NCBI GenBank assembly: GCA_947426945.1
Contig: CANEFX010000018.1
Coordinates: 1-55,659, forward strand
DNA length: 55,659 bases
Origin: an uncultured Bacillota bacterium
Lineage (GTDB): Bacteria; Bacillota; Clostridia; Oscillospirales; Oscillospiraceae
Reading direction: 5' to 3'
Under the pieces are notes generated by a model, which saw only the letters and a list, made by a program, of their open reading frames with translations, was not told the origin of the DNA and made no database searches. Position 1 is the stretch's first letter. The number at the start of each line of letters is the position of its first letter. Of this stretch, positions 34,203 through 40,957 are shown piece by piece. The position numbers and the translations under genes are program-made.

Positions 34203-35327
34203 ATGCTCAGCCGCCAAAAGCTCTTCTGGCTCAGCCGGGTCTACGACCTGCCCGGCTCCGACGCCCGTTTTCTCCGGGCCGTCCGGGACAACTGCGCCTA
34301 CCATATCAGACACTGCCCCGAATACCGGCTGATCTGTGAGGCGGAGGGCTTCTCTCCCGGGTGTTTGAATACCATGGACGACCTGGAAAAAATTCCTGTC
34401 CTGCCCACTCTGTTTTTCAAGCGGCGTCATGTTTTCTCCATGCCGGAGTGGCGCACCCCCATGAAGGTGACCTCCTCGGGCACCAGCGGAAGCTTCAGCC
34501 GGGTGAGCTTCGACTGGGGCTGCATCTTCGCCGAAATCCCTATGGTGCTCCGGCTGGGATTCCGCCATGAACTGGTTTCCCCAAAGCCCGCCCACTATGT
34601 GGTGCTGGGCTACAAGCCGGGAAAGCAGGATAAAATGGGGGTAGCCAGAACTATGTTCGGCCTGACCCACTTTGCTCCGCCTCTCAGCCGGACCTACGCC
34701 CTGCGGTGGCGGAACGGAGCCTATGTTCCGGACCTGGACGGCTCGGTAAAACAGCTGGGGCGGCTGGCCCGCTCCCCCTTCCCCGTGCGGATTGTGGCTT
34801 TCCCTTCCTATCTCTGGTTCGGCCTGAGCCGGATGGAGGAGCTGGGGATGTCCGTAAGGCTTCCCAAAGCTTCCAAAATCCTGCTGGCCGGGGGCTGGAA
34901 GCAGCACTACGCCCAGGAGGTGGACAAAAATACCCTCTACGCTCTGGCCAAGCGGGTGCTTGGGGTGGGGGAGGAGAACATCCACGAGTTTTTCGGGGCA
35001 GTGGAACACCCGATTTTCTTCAACACCTGTAAAAGACACCACTTTCATATCCCTGCCTATTCCCGGGTCATCATTCGGGACGTGCATACCTTAAAGCCGC
35101 TGCCTATGGGAGAGGTGGGGCTGGTGAATCTCATTACCCCCCTTGTCAAGGCCACCCCGGTGACCAGCGTCATAACGGACGATCTGGGCTGTCTCACCCC
35201 CGGAGAAGTCTGCGGCTGCGGGCTGAAATCCCCCTGCCTCACCATCCTGGGCCGGGCGGGACTGAACGACATCACCACCTGCGCCGCAGGCGCGGCGGAG
35301 CTGCTGGGAAAGGGGGAGGCATTTTGA
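34203..35327 (+). CDS. LuxE-like acyl-protein synthetase
   Basis: A 374-residue LuxE-family protein, which activates a fatty acid as acyl-AMP and passes it to the LuxC reductase. The AMP-binding motif TSSGTSGSFSRVSFD is near residues 90-105, and the C-terminal acyl-acceptor region has CGCGLKSPCLTILGRAG near 336-352. The start ATG 34203 has AAGGAG upstream. The luxC gene overlaps its stop (TTGA), so both are coupled. It begins just 12 bases after the U32 gene. No luciferase subunit gene is in the window, so light production is not suggested; the pair would make a fatty aldehyde for another use. Confidence 0.85.
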   Translation: MLSRQKLFWLSRVYDLPGSDARFLRAVRDNCAYHIRHCPEYRLICEAEGFSPGCLNTMDDLEKIPVLPTLFFKRRHVFSMPEWRTPMKVTSSGTSGSFSRVSFDWGCIFAEIPMVLRLGFRHELVSPKPAHYVVLGYKPGKQDKMGVARTMFGLTHFAPPLSRTYALRWRNGAYVPDLDGSVKQLGRLARSPFPVRIVAFPSYLWFGLSRMEELGMSVRLPKASKILLAGGWKQHYAQEVDKNTLYALAKRVLGVGEENIHEFFGAVEHPIFFNTCKRHHFHIPAYSRVIIRDVHTLKPLPMGEVGLVNLITPLVKATPVTSVITDDLGCLTPGEVCGCGLKSPCLTILGRAGLNDITTCAAGAAELLGKGEAF

Positions 35328-36586
35328 TTTTTGCCGGAGGAAAGCTTCTCCCCGGCCAGGAAGTGAACGCCGTCCTGGGTTGCCTGGAGAAAGAGACATC
35401 CCAGGTTCTCAGCGGTGCGCCTCTGGAGGCGGAGACTGTACTTGACACCCTGGAGGCCCTGGGTGATGAGCTGGACAGCGGGGCTCTGGACGGCCTGATA
35501 GCCCAATATGCCCCGCCCGGGGCCCGGGAGGAGCTGGACCGGGTCCGGCCCCAGATCAGCCGGGCCTCTCTGAAGGAGCGGCTGGCCCTGGAGCTGGGCG
35601 GCCTGGGCGGCCCCCGACCCTTCGGCCGGGCGGAGGTCCGGCCCCTGGGGGTGCTTCTCCATGTGGCCCCGGGGAATATGGCGGGCCTGCCCGCCTTTAC
35701 CGCCGTGGAGGGCCTGCTCACCGGCAATATCAATCTGGTGAAGCTGCCCCGGGGGGACAAGGGGCTCACCCTGGCCGTGTTCCAAAAGCTGACAGAGCTG
35801 GAGCCCAAACTGTCCCCTTACCTGTACGCCTTTGATATCCCCTCTAAAGATACCGCCTCTCTCCGGCGGCTGGCCGCCCTGGCCGACGGGATTGTCACCT
35901 GGGGCGGAGACGAAGCCGTTGCGGCCATGCGGAGGCTGGCCCCGCCCGGCTGTAAGCTCATCGAGTGGGGCCACCGGCTCAGCTTTACCTATCTGTCGGA
36001 CTGGGCGGGTCTGGACCTGAACTCCCTGGCGGAGCATATCGTCCATACCGGCGGACTGCTGTGCTCCTCCTGCCAGGTGATTTTTCTTGACACGGAGCTT
36101 CTGTCTGTGGCGGAGCAGTTCTGCAAGCAGTTCCTTCCGGTTCTGGAGAAGGCCGCCGCGGCATACTATAAGCCCCCCGGACAGGCGGCCCGGGCCGCCC
36201 TCTATGTCCGGGAGGCGGCTCTGGAACAGGTTTTGGATCGGGCCGCGTCCGGCGACCTGAATTTTCCCGGCCGACTGTGTTCCCTCACCCTGCGCCGGGA
36301 TTACGAGCTGGAGCTGTCCCACCTCCACGGGAACGTGCTGGTAAAACGCCTGCCCCGGCAAGAGCTGATTCCCGTCCTGCGCCAGCAGAAGGGGAGACTT
36401 CAGACAGCGGGGCTGATTTGCCCTGAATCGGAGCGGGAAGCCCTCGCCGGCCTGCTGGCCCGGGCGGGGGTCAACCGGATCACCGCCCCCGGGCACATGT
36501 CAGAGGCGCTTCCCCTGGAGGCCCACGACGGAGAGCAGCCCCTGCGCCGGTATGTGCGGGTGGTGGATATGGAAAATAATTTTTGA
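35324..36586 (+). CDS. LuxC-like acyl-CoA/acyl-protein reductase
   Basis: A 420-residue LuxC-type reductase converting an activated acyl group to an aldehyde with NADPH. It has the aldehyde-dehydrogenase-like fold: HVAPGNMAGLPAFTAVEGLL, VKLPRGDKG, and the nucleophile Cys region GGLLCSSCQVIFLD (Cys 247 or 250), with a late PGHMSEALPL stretch. The TTG start at 35324 overlaps the luxE stop and has GGGGGAGG upstream. Luminescent bacteria use the LuxC-LuxE-LuxD complex; here LuxD and LuxAB are missing. Similar LuxEC pairs occur in scattered Clostridia, where products are not well known. Confidence 0.85.
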   Translation: MIFAGGKLLPGQEVNAVLGCLEKETSQVLSGAPLEAETVLDTLEALGDELDSGALDGLIAQYAPPGAREELDRVRPQISRASLKERLALELGGLGGPRPFGRAEVRPLGVLLHVAPGNMAGLPAFTAVEGLLTGNINLVKLPRGDKGLTLAVFQKLTELEPKLSPYLYAFDIPSKDTASLRRLAALADGIVTWGGDEAVAAMRRLAPPGCKLIEWGHRLSFTYLSDWAGLDLNSLAEHIVHTGGLLCSSCQVIFLDTELLSVAEQFCKQFLPVLEKAAAAYYKPPGQAARAALYVREAALEQVLDRAASGDLNFPGRLCSLTLRRDYELELSHLHGNVLVKRLPRQELIPVLRQQKGRLQTAGLICPESEREALAGLLARAGVNRITAPGHMSEALPLEAHDGEQPLRRYVRVVDMENNF

Positions 36587-36598
36587 GGAGTTTACAAT

Positions 36599-37048
36599 AT
36601 GGACTTGAAAATCAAGGCGGTTTCCAATAAAATCGGAAAGGAAATTCCCCTGCCCTTCTACGCCACCCCCGGCTCGGCGGCCATGGACCTCCACGCCTGC
36701 GTGGACGAGGAGGTAATCATCCCCGCCGGCGGGCGGAAAACCATCCCCACCGGCATCGCCATCGCCCTGCCCTCGGCGGACTATGTGGCCCTGGTCTACG
36801 CCCGGAGCGGGCTGGGGATCAAGCACGGCGTGGCTCCCGCCAACTGCGTGGGGGTCATCGACAGTGATTACAGAGGCGAAATATTAGTGGGGCTTCAAAA
36901 CTCCGGGGAATCAGATTTTACCATCCGGCCGGGCGACCGCATCGCCCAGCTGATGATCGCCCCGGTGATTCAGGCCAATATCCGGATGGTGGACGAGCTG
37001 GACGAGACCGCCCGGGGGGCGGGCGGCTTCGGGTCCACCGGAACGTAA
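36599..37048 (+). CDS. dut: dUTP diphosphatase
   Basis: A 149-residue trimeric dUTPase that keeps uracil out of DNA and supplies dUMP. The five family motifs are visible: GSAAMDLHA, ARSGLGIKHGV, GVIDSDYRGE, RIAQLMIAPV and the flexible end GAGGFGSTGT. ATG 36599 has GAGGAG upstream. It follows luxC by 12 bases and is the last ORF before a family A remnant. Confidence 0.95.
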   Translation: MDLKIKAVSNKIGKEIPLPFYATPGSAAMDLHACVDEEVIIPAGGRKTIPTGIAIALPSADYVALVYARSGLGIKHGVAPANCVGVIDSDYRGEILVGLQNSGESDFTIRPGDRIAQLMIAPVIQANIRMVDELDETARGAGGFGSTGT

Positions 37049-37050
37049 AA

Positions 37051-37088
37051 GGGCTCCTTTGCAAAAGGCGCCTTTGTCCCTGCGGAGG
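37051..37088. repeat. Family A remnant after dut
   Basis: GGGCTCCTTTGCAAAAGGCG, then CCTTTGTCCCTGCGGAGG: the outer end hairpin and end sequence of family A without the inner part. Confidence 0.6.
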
Positions 37089-37108
37089 AAATTAAGGAGG
37101 AGACCGAC

Positions 37109-37948
37109 ATGTTCGGACTGTTTAAAAAGAAGGAAGAGCGGCCGGAGGAGCGGGAGCAGAATACGGAGAGCGCCCAGTTCAAGGCGTTTTCCGCCCAGTT
37201 TCTGCCGGAGGAGCTGAATATTCTGGCTGTCACCGGGGCCAACGGCTTCGGCGGAGGAAAGTCCGGAAATGAGACGCTGTGGACGGCCTCCATCGGCCTG
37301 ACCGCCTGGATGGAGGAGGACAGCCCCGATATCCACCGGGGAGAATTTGTTCTGTCCACCGTCGGGGACGACCAGCTGCTGGAGATCCTGCGCCGCCAGA
37401 CCCCCAGGGACTTTATCATCAAATTCCGGGGCCGGGTATCGGAAAACGGCCGGCGGCTTCTGCTGCTGGATTTGCCTGAACCGGGGTTCGACCCGGACCT
37501 GAAGGCCATTCTGGAGGAGCAGAAAAAACCCGTCACCTTCTGGGAGGAGGGGTTGGGCACCTTTGCCCTCAACCGCCAGGTGAACTGGTTTGAGACGGAG
37601 CTGGACTGGCTGGGGACCCGGATCTCCCTTGTCTTTGACCGGGACGAGAGCCGGGCGGACTGCGTAATGAACGCCAAAGCCCTGCTGGCCGGGGCGGCGG
37701 AGTGGGACCGGCGGGTCCGGGCGTACGCCGCGGACGAGCTGCTGTCCTCCGCCAACGACTGGGCCGAGGGGGAGGAGGAGATCACCCGGGAGCAGTTCAT
37801 GGAGCGGATGGAGCTGGAGTCCGTCGAGGTCCGGGAGGACGGAGCCTTTGAGTTCTGGTTCGCCGACGGCGACATGTTCTACGGTCACTCCATCCACGTC
37901 ACCGGCGATCTGGAGAAGGGCCCCGACTGGGCTCAGATGGAGGGCTGA
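37109..37948 (+). CDS. DUF2262-containing protein
   Basis: A 279-residue cytosolic protein. The C-terminal part, from MELESVEVREDGAFEFWFAD to SIHVTGDLEKGPDWAQMEG, resembles DUF2262, which often has FxxGDxFxGHSI-like and GxxxxGP features. The N-terminal region is of mixed alpha/beta composition with no motif I can place; it mentions no catalytic pattern. AAGGAGGAG precedes the ATG. The last 16 bases overlap the 3' end of the converging module 2 gene. Confidence 0.7.
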   Translation: MFGLFKKKEERPEEREQNTESAQFKAFSAQFLPEELNILAVTGANGFGGGKSGNETLWTASIGLTAWMEEDSPDIHRGEFVLSTVGDDQLLEILRRQTPRDFIIKFRGRVSENGRRLLLLDLPEPGFDPDLKAILEEQKKPVTFWEEGLGTFALNRQVNWFETELDWLGTRISLVFDRDESRADCVMNAKALLAGAAEWDRRVRAYAADELLSSANDWAEGEEEITREQFMERMELESVEVREDGAFEFWFADGDMFYGHSIHVTGDLEKGPDWAQMEG

Positions 37949-38193
37949 CCGCCCAGCGCCTCCAGCATCAGCCGCGCGCCCAGGACAAAGCCGGAGCGGT
38001 AGTACAGATAATTGCGCCATTCCTCCCGCTCCCCCTGCAGGTCGCACAGGCGGTCCACAAATTCAGAGCCAAAGACGGCGGCGACCTTGTCCAGCTCGAC
38101 AAGGGACGCTTTGGATAGTTCCCGCTGCTTTTTGTCCCACTCCGGGGTGGTATCGTATTCGCCGCTGAACAGTTGGTATAGGATACTTTGCAT
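37933..38193 (-). CDS. DUF6809-like small protein, module 2
   Basis: An 86-residue paralogue of the protein at 21369-21617: MQSILYQLFSGEYDTTPEWD at the start, RNYLYYRSGFVLGARLMLEA at the end, with charged helices between. Most positions shared between the two are in the EYD-TP, KKQ-EL, FG-EF-DRL, WRN and RLMLEALG stretches. ATG 38193 has GGAGG upstream. It is divergent from the Xre gene at 38282. Its 3' end overlaps the converging DUF2262 gene by 16 bases, as the module 1 copy overlaps its own neighbour. Confidence 0.82.
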   Translation of the reverse strand: MQSILYQLFSGEYDTTPEWDKKQRELSKASLVELDKVAAVFGSEFVDRLCDLQGEREEWRNYLYYRSGFVLGARLMLEALGGQPSI

Positions 38194-38210
38194 GTGGATA
38201 CCTCCAAGTG

Positions 38211-38246
38211 ATAATCTCTTTAGGAGAACTCTCTAAAAGAGATTAT
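38211..38246. promoter_or_regulatory. Operator and promoter region of module 2
   Basis: ATAATCTCTTTAGGAGA (38211-38227) pairs with TCTCTAAAAGAGATTAT (38230-38246) at 15 of 17 positions, a long operator-like repeat. TATACT for the xre gene overlaps its right arm (about 38244-38249). The sequence is unrelated to the module 1 operator. Confidence 0.75.
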
Positions 38247-38281
38247 ACTATCCGAAAGAGAAGCCGTCAAGAGGTGCGATA

Positions 38282-38530
38282 ATGTTTTCTAAAATTTTAT
38301 TTGGACAGCGGATTTCAGAGCAGCGAAAAAGGCATGATGAGACACAAGCCGTTCTTGCAGAGCTTTTGGGAGTAAAAAGCAATCATATCAGCGGGATTGA
38401 GGGAGGAAAACGCACTACCTCCGCCGAGCGCATCGCCCTGATCTGCGAGCACTATAAAATTTCCGCCGACTATCTGCTGGGCTTGACCGACGACCCGGAG
38501 CCGAAATATAAAGCAGAGACCGAAGATTAA
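38282..38530 (+). CDS. Xre-family repressor, module 2
   Basis: An 82-residue Xre-type helix-turn-helix protein, paralogous to 21038-21283. The helix-turn-helix reads RISEQRKRHDETQAVLAELL then VKSNHISGIEGGKRT; TTSAERIALICEHYKISADY is nearly identical in both, while the recognition helix positions differ (VKSNHISGIEGG here, VGKGHISEIERG there), in keeping with the two different operators. GAGGTG precedes ATG 38282. It is divergent from the DUF6809-like gene and followed by a complete family A repeat. Confidence 0.88.
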   Translation: MFSKILFGQRISEQRKRHDETQAVLAELLGVKSNHISGIEGGKRTTSAERIALICEHYKISADYLLGLTDDPEPKYKAETED

Positions 38531-38536
38531 GGAAAA

Positions 38537-38737
38537 AAGCCTCCTTTGCCAAAGGAGGTGGCATCCGCAAAGCGGATGACGGAGGATTGTATTTCGCCGC
38601 AGGCGAAATGCGCAAAGCAGACGAGGTTTTGCAGGCCTGAATTCCTTCGTATTTCGCTTCGCGAACACAATCCTCAGCCAGCCTTCGGCTGACAGCTCCT
38701 TTGCCAAAGGAGCCTTTGTTCCGCCTGCGGGCGGGAC
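38537..38737. repeat. Complete family A palindromic repeat
   Basis: About 201 bp between the module 2 xre gene and maf. The left half has AAGCCTCCTTTGCCAAAGGAGG then GCATCCGCAAAGCGGATG and GGAGGATTGTATTTCGCC; the right half, reverse-complemented, has CAAAGGCTCCTTTGGCAAAG, a GTCAGCCGAAGGCTGGC stem and TGAGGATTGTGTTCGCG. The two halves are thus an inverted duplication of one unit. No ORF of note is inside. Confidence 0.88.
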
Positions 38738-38764
38738 AAGAGCGCGCATGAACGAGGTGTTTCC

Positions 38765-39364
38765 ATGAAAATCATCCTGGCCTCCCAATCCCCCCGGCGG
38801 CGGGAGCTGCTGGAGCGGATCGGGATCACGGAGTTTGAAATCATCCCCGCCCAGGGGGAGGAGATCGCCACCCGCAGCCTCACCCCGGATCAGCTGGTGG
38901 AGGAGCTGTCCCGGAACAAGTGCGCCGAGGTGGCGGCCGCCCGCCCGGAGGACCTGATTATTGCCGCCGACACGGTGGTGGCGGTGAACAACCGGGTGCT
39001 GGGCAAGCCCCGCAATGAGGAGGACGCGGCCCGGATGCTCAACGTCCTGTCGGGCCGCCTGCACATGGTGTACACCGGGGTGACGGTCTCCCTGAGGGGG
39101 GAGACGGTGACGGAGCATGAGATCACCTCCGTCCGCTTCCGGCCCCTGACCCAGGCGGATATCATCCGCTACATCGCCACCGGCGAGCCCATGGACAAGG
39201 CGGGGGCCTACGGCATCCAGGGCTATGGCGCGGTGTTAGTGGAGGGAATTTCGGGGGATTATTACAATGTGATGGGCCTGCCGGTGTGCCGGCTGGCCCG
39301 GATGCTGGCCCGGTTCGGGGTGGACGCCCTGGCCCTGGCTGCAGAGAAGGAGCAAAAAGCGTGA
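38765..39364 (+). CDS. maf: Maf-family nucleotide pyrophosphatase
   Basis: A 199-residue Maf protein that hydrolyses non-canonical nucleoside triphosphates such as dTTP, UTP and modified forms; Bacillus Maf links to septum arrest. Motifs are ILASQSPRRRELLERIG, IIAADTVVAV, GKPRNEEDA, TGVTV and the SGDYYNVMGLPV end. It is the first gene of maf-mreC-mreD-mrdA, the standard Clostridial order, and its stop overlaps the mreC GTG (GTGA). Confidence 0.95.
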   Translation: MKIILASQSPRRRELLERIGITEFEIIPAQGEEIATRSLTPDQLVEELSRNKCAEVAAARPEDLIIAADTVVAVNNRVLGKPRNEEDAARMLNVLSGRLHMVYTGVTVSLRGETVTEHEITSVRFRPLTQADIIRYIATGEPMDKAGAYGIQGYGAVLVEGISGDYYNVMGLPVCRLARMLARFGVDALALAAEKEQKA

Positions 39365-40203
39365 AGGATTTTCTCCGGCAAAACGGAATACTGCTGCTTG
39401 TGATCGCCCTGCTGCTGTCCATCCTCATCGGCATTTTCACCTTTGTGCTCAGCGGCGAGGCGGACCCCATGTCCAACATTGTCAATACCGTCGTCTCCCC
39501 CGTTCGGGAGGGAATTGCCGCCGCCGCCGACTGGGTGGAGGGGGCGTACGCCTATGTATTCCGCCGGGGCGAGCTGGAGGAGGAGCTGGACGCCCTGCGC
39601 CGCCAGGTGGGCGAGCTGCAGGAGAAGGTCCGCCAGGGCGAGGAGGCCAGCCGGGAGAATGAGCAGCTCCGGGACCTGCTGGGCCTCCAGGCCAGGCGGC
39701 GGGACTTTGTCTTTGAGGCCGCCAAGGTGACCGCCCGGTCCACCTCCAACTGGGAGTCCACCCTCACCCTGAGCAAGGGGACGTCCAGCGGCATTGAGGC
39801 GGGGGACTGCGTGGTCACCCAGACCGGCGTGCTGGTGGGGATAGTGGCCGAGACGGGGCTGAACTGGTCCACCGTGTCCACCGTCATCAACACTGAGACT
39901 GAGATCGGCGGCATTGTCACCCGCACTTACTCCGCCGGCGTGCTGGAGGGGGATTTTTCCCTGATGAACGAGGGAAAGCTGAAGCTGAGCTATCTGCCCG
40001 AGGGGGCTCAGCTGGTCTCCGGGGACGAGGTGCTCACCTCCGGCCGGGGCGAGGTGTTCCCTTCCGGGCTGGAGGTAGGCCGGGTGGAGGGAGTTTTTAC
40101 CGACCCCTCCGGCCAGACCCGTTATGCCGTGGTGATCCCCTCAGTGACCCTGGATTCCCTCATTGAGGTGTTTGTCATCAAGGATTTTGAAATTGTGGAA
40201 TGA
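39361..40203 (+). CDS. mreC: Rod-shape protein MreC
   Basis: A 280-residue MreC, a bitopic protein that scaffolds the elongasome between MreB and PBP2. One membrane segment (ILLLVIALLLSILIGIFTF) is followed by a coiled coil (about 75-110) and two beta domains (VTARSTSNWESTLTLSKGTS to IVAETG; VLEGDFSLMNEG to SLIEVFVIKDFE). The start is GTG 39361, overlapping maf. It lies upstream of mreD with a family B hairpin between. Confidence 0.95.
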   Translation: MKDFLRQNGILLLVIALLLSILIGIFTFVLSGEADPMSNIVNTVVSPVREGIAAAADWVEGAYAYVFRRGELEEELDALRRQVGELQEKVRQGEEASRENEQLRDLLGLQARRRDFVFEAAKVTARSTSNWESTLTLSKGTSSGIEAGDCVVTQTGVLVGIVAETGLNWSTVSTVINTETEIGGIVTRTYSAGVLEGDFSLMNEGKLKLSYLPEGAQLVSGDEVLTSGRGEVFPSGLEVGRVEGVFTDPSGQTRYAVVIPSVTLDSLIEVFVIKDFEIVE

Positions 40204-40205
40204 CC

Positions 40206-40282
40206 TGTAGGGGGCGGCCTCTGTGCCGCCCCGCTGGGATAAGCTGTCTTTATGCGGGGCGGCACAGAAGCCGCCCCCTGCA
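40206..40282. repeat. Family B long hairpin between mreC and mreD
   Basis: TGTAGGGGGCGGCCTCTGTG at the left is complementary to CACAGAAGCCGCCCCCTGCA at the right, with GCCGCCCCGC / GCGGGGCGGC continuing the stem, giving arms of about 30 bases with two mismatches. The loop is GGATAAGCTGTCTTTAT-like. It lacks a T tract and so is unlikely to end transcription of the mre operon. Confidence 0.85.
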
Positions 40283-40305
40283 CAAAATAAGGAGCAATTT
40301 CGTCT

Positions 40306-40818
40306 ATGACCCGTCGTGACTTTATTCACAAATGGCTCGCCTACGCCCTGGGGCTGCTGCCCGTGTGGCTGCTGGACGCCTATATCCTGCCCCGGTACCC
40401 TGTGTACGGCGCCGCGCCCATGCTGCTGCCCCTGGCGGCGGCGGCGGTGGCGGTGCTGGAGGGGGCATACTCGGGCACTGGCTTTGGCCTGGGGGTGGGG
40501 CTGCTGTGGGAGCTGGCCTACCCCGGGGGCTTCGGGGGGCTGGTGTTCTTTCTGGCCCTGGCCGGGATGGCCATGGGGGCGGTGTCTCAGTACGCCCTGA
40601 GCCAGTCCTTTCCCGGCTGCTTCATCTGCTCGGCGGGGGTGGTGGGCCTGCTGGAGCTGCTCCGGATCGGTCGGGGCCTGCTCACCAACGCCGCCCCCCT
40701 GTCCGCCCTGCTTGAGGCCGCCGCCCCCGAGTTTCTCTGGTCTCTGGTCTGGACCCCCCTGGTCTGGCTGCTCTTTCGGTACATCTATAACCGGGTGGGC
40801 GGGACGAAGCTGGCGTAG
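40306..40818 (+). CDS. mreD: Rod-shape protein MreD
   Basis: A 170-residue polytopic membrane protein with about five hydrophobic segments (for example LLPLAAAAVAVLEGAYSGTG and LVFFLALAGMAMGAV). Identification rests on position between mreC and mrdA and on size and topology, since MreD sequences are poorly conserved. It completes the MreCD part of the elongasome. AAGGAGCAA precedes the ATG. Confidence 0.8.
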   Translation: MTRRDFIHKWLAYALGLLPVWLLDAYILPRYPVYGAAPMLLPLAAAAVAVLEGAYSGTGFGLGVGLLWELAYPGGFGGLVFFLALAGMAMGAVSQYALSQSFPGCFICSAGVVGLLELLRIGRGLLTNAAPLSALLEAAAPEFLWSLVWTPLVWLLFRYIYNRVGGTKLA

Positions 40819-40823
40819 ACTCC

Positions 40824-40955
40824 CCGTCCCGCCGTAAGCAGCCGAGGCTCCTTTGGCAAAGGGGCTGACAGCGGCGAAGCCGCTGACTGAGGATTGTGTT
40901 TGCGCAGCGAAACATACGAGGCAGATCAGACTTGAAAACCTTTGCAAAGGAGACC
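40824..40955. repeat. Family A repeat (one half) upstream of mrdA
   Basis: CCGTCCCGCC at the left, then GGCTCCTTTGGCAAAGGGG, GACAGCGGCGAAGCCGCTG and ACTGAGGATTGTGTTTGCG, very like the left half in mutL. The right end, CCTTTGCAAAGGAG (about 40938-40951), supplies the AAAGGAG ribosome site of mrdA. The distal half unit is shortened. Confidence 0.8.
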
Positions 40956-40957
40956 CA

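Noticed and set aside
34203..36586. A bioluminescence (lux) operon
   Set aside because: Only LuxE- and LuxC-like genes are present; no luxA, luxB or luxD, and the host looks like an anaerobe.
40853..40957. A 35-residue N-terminal extension of the PBP2 protein through the family A repeat
   Set aside because: The proposed start has no ribosome site, while ATG 40958 has AAAGGAG at the right distance and begins with a normal cytoplasmic leader and anchor.
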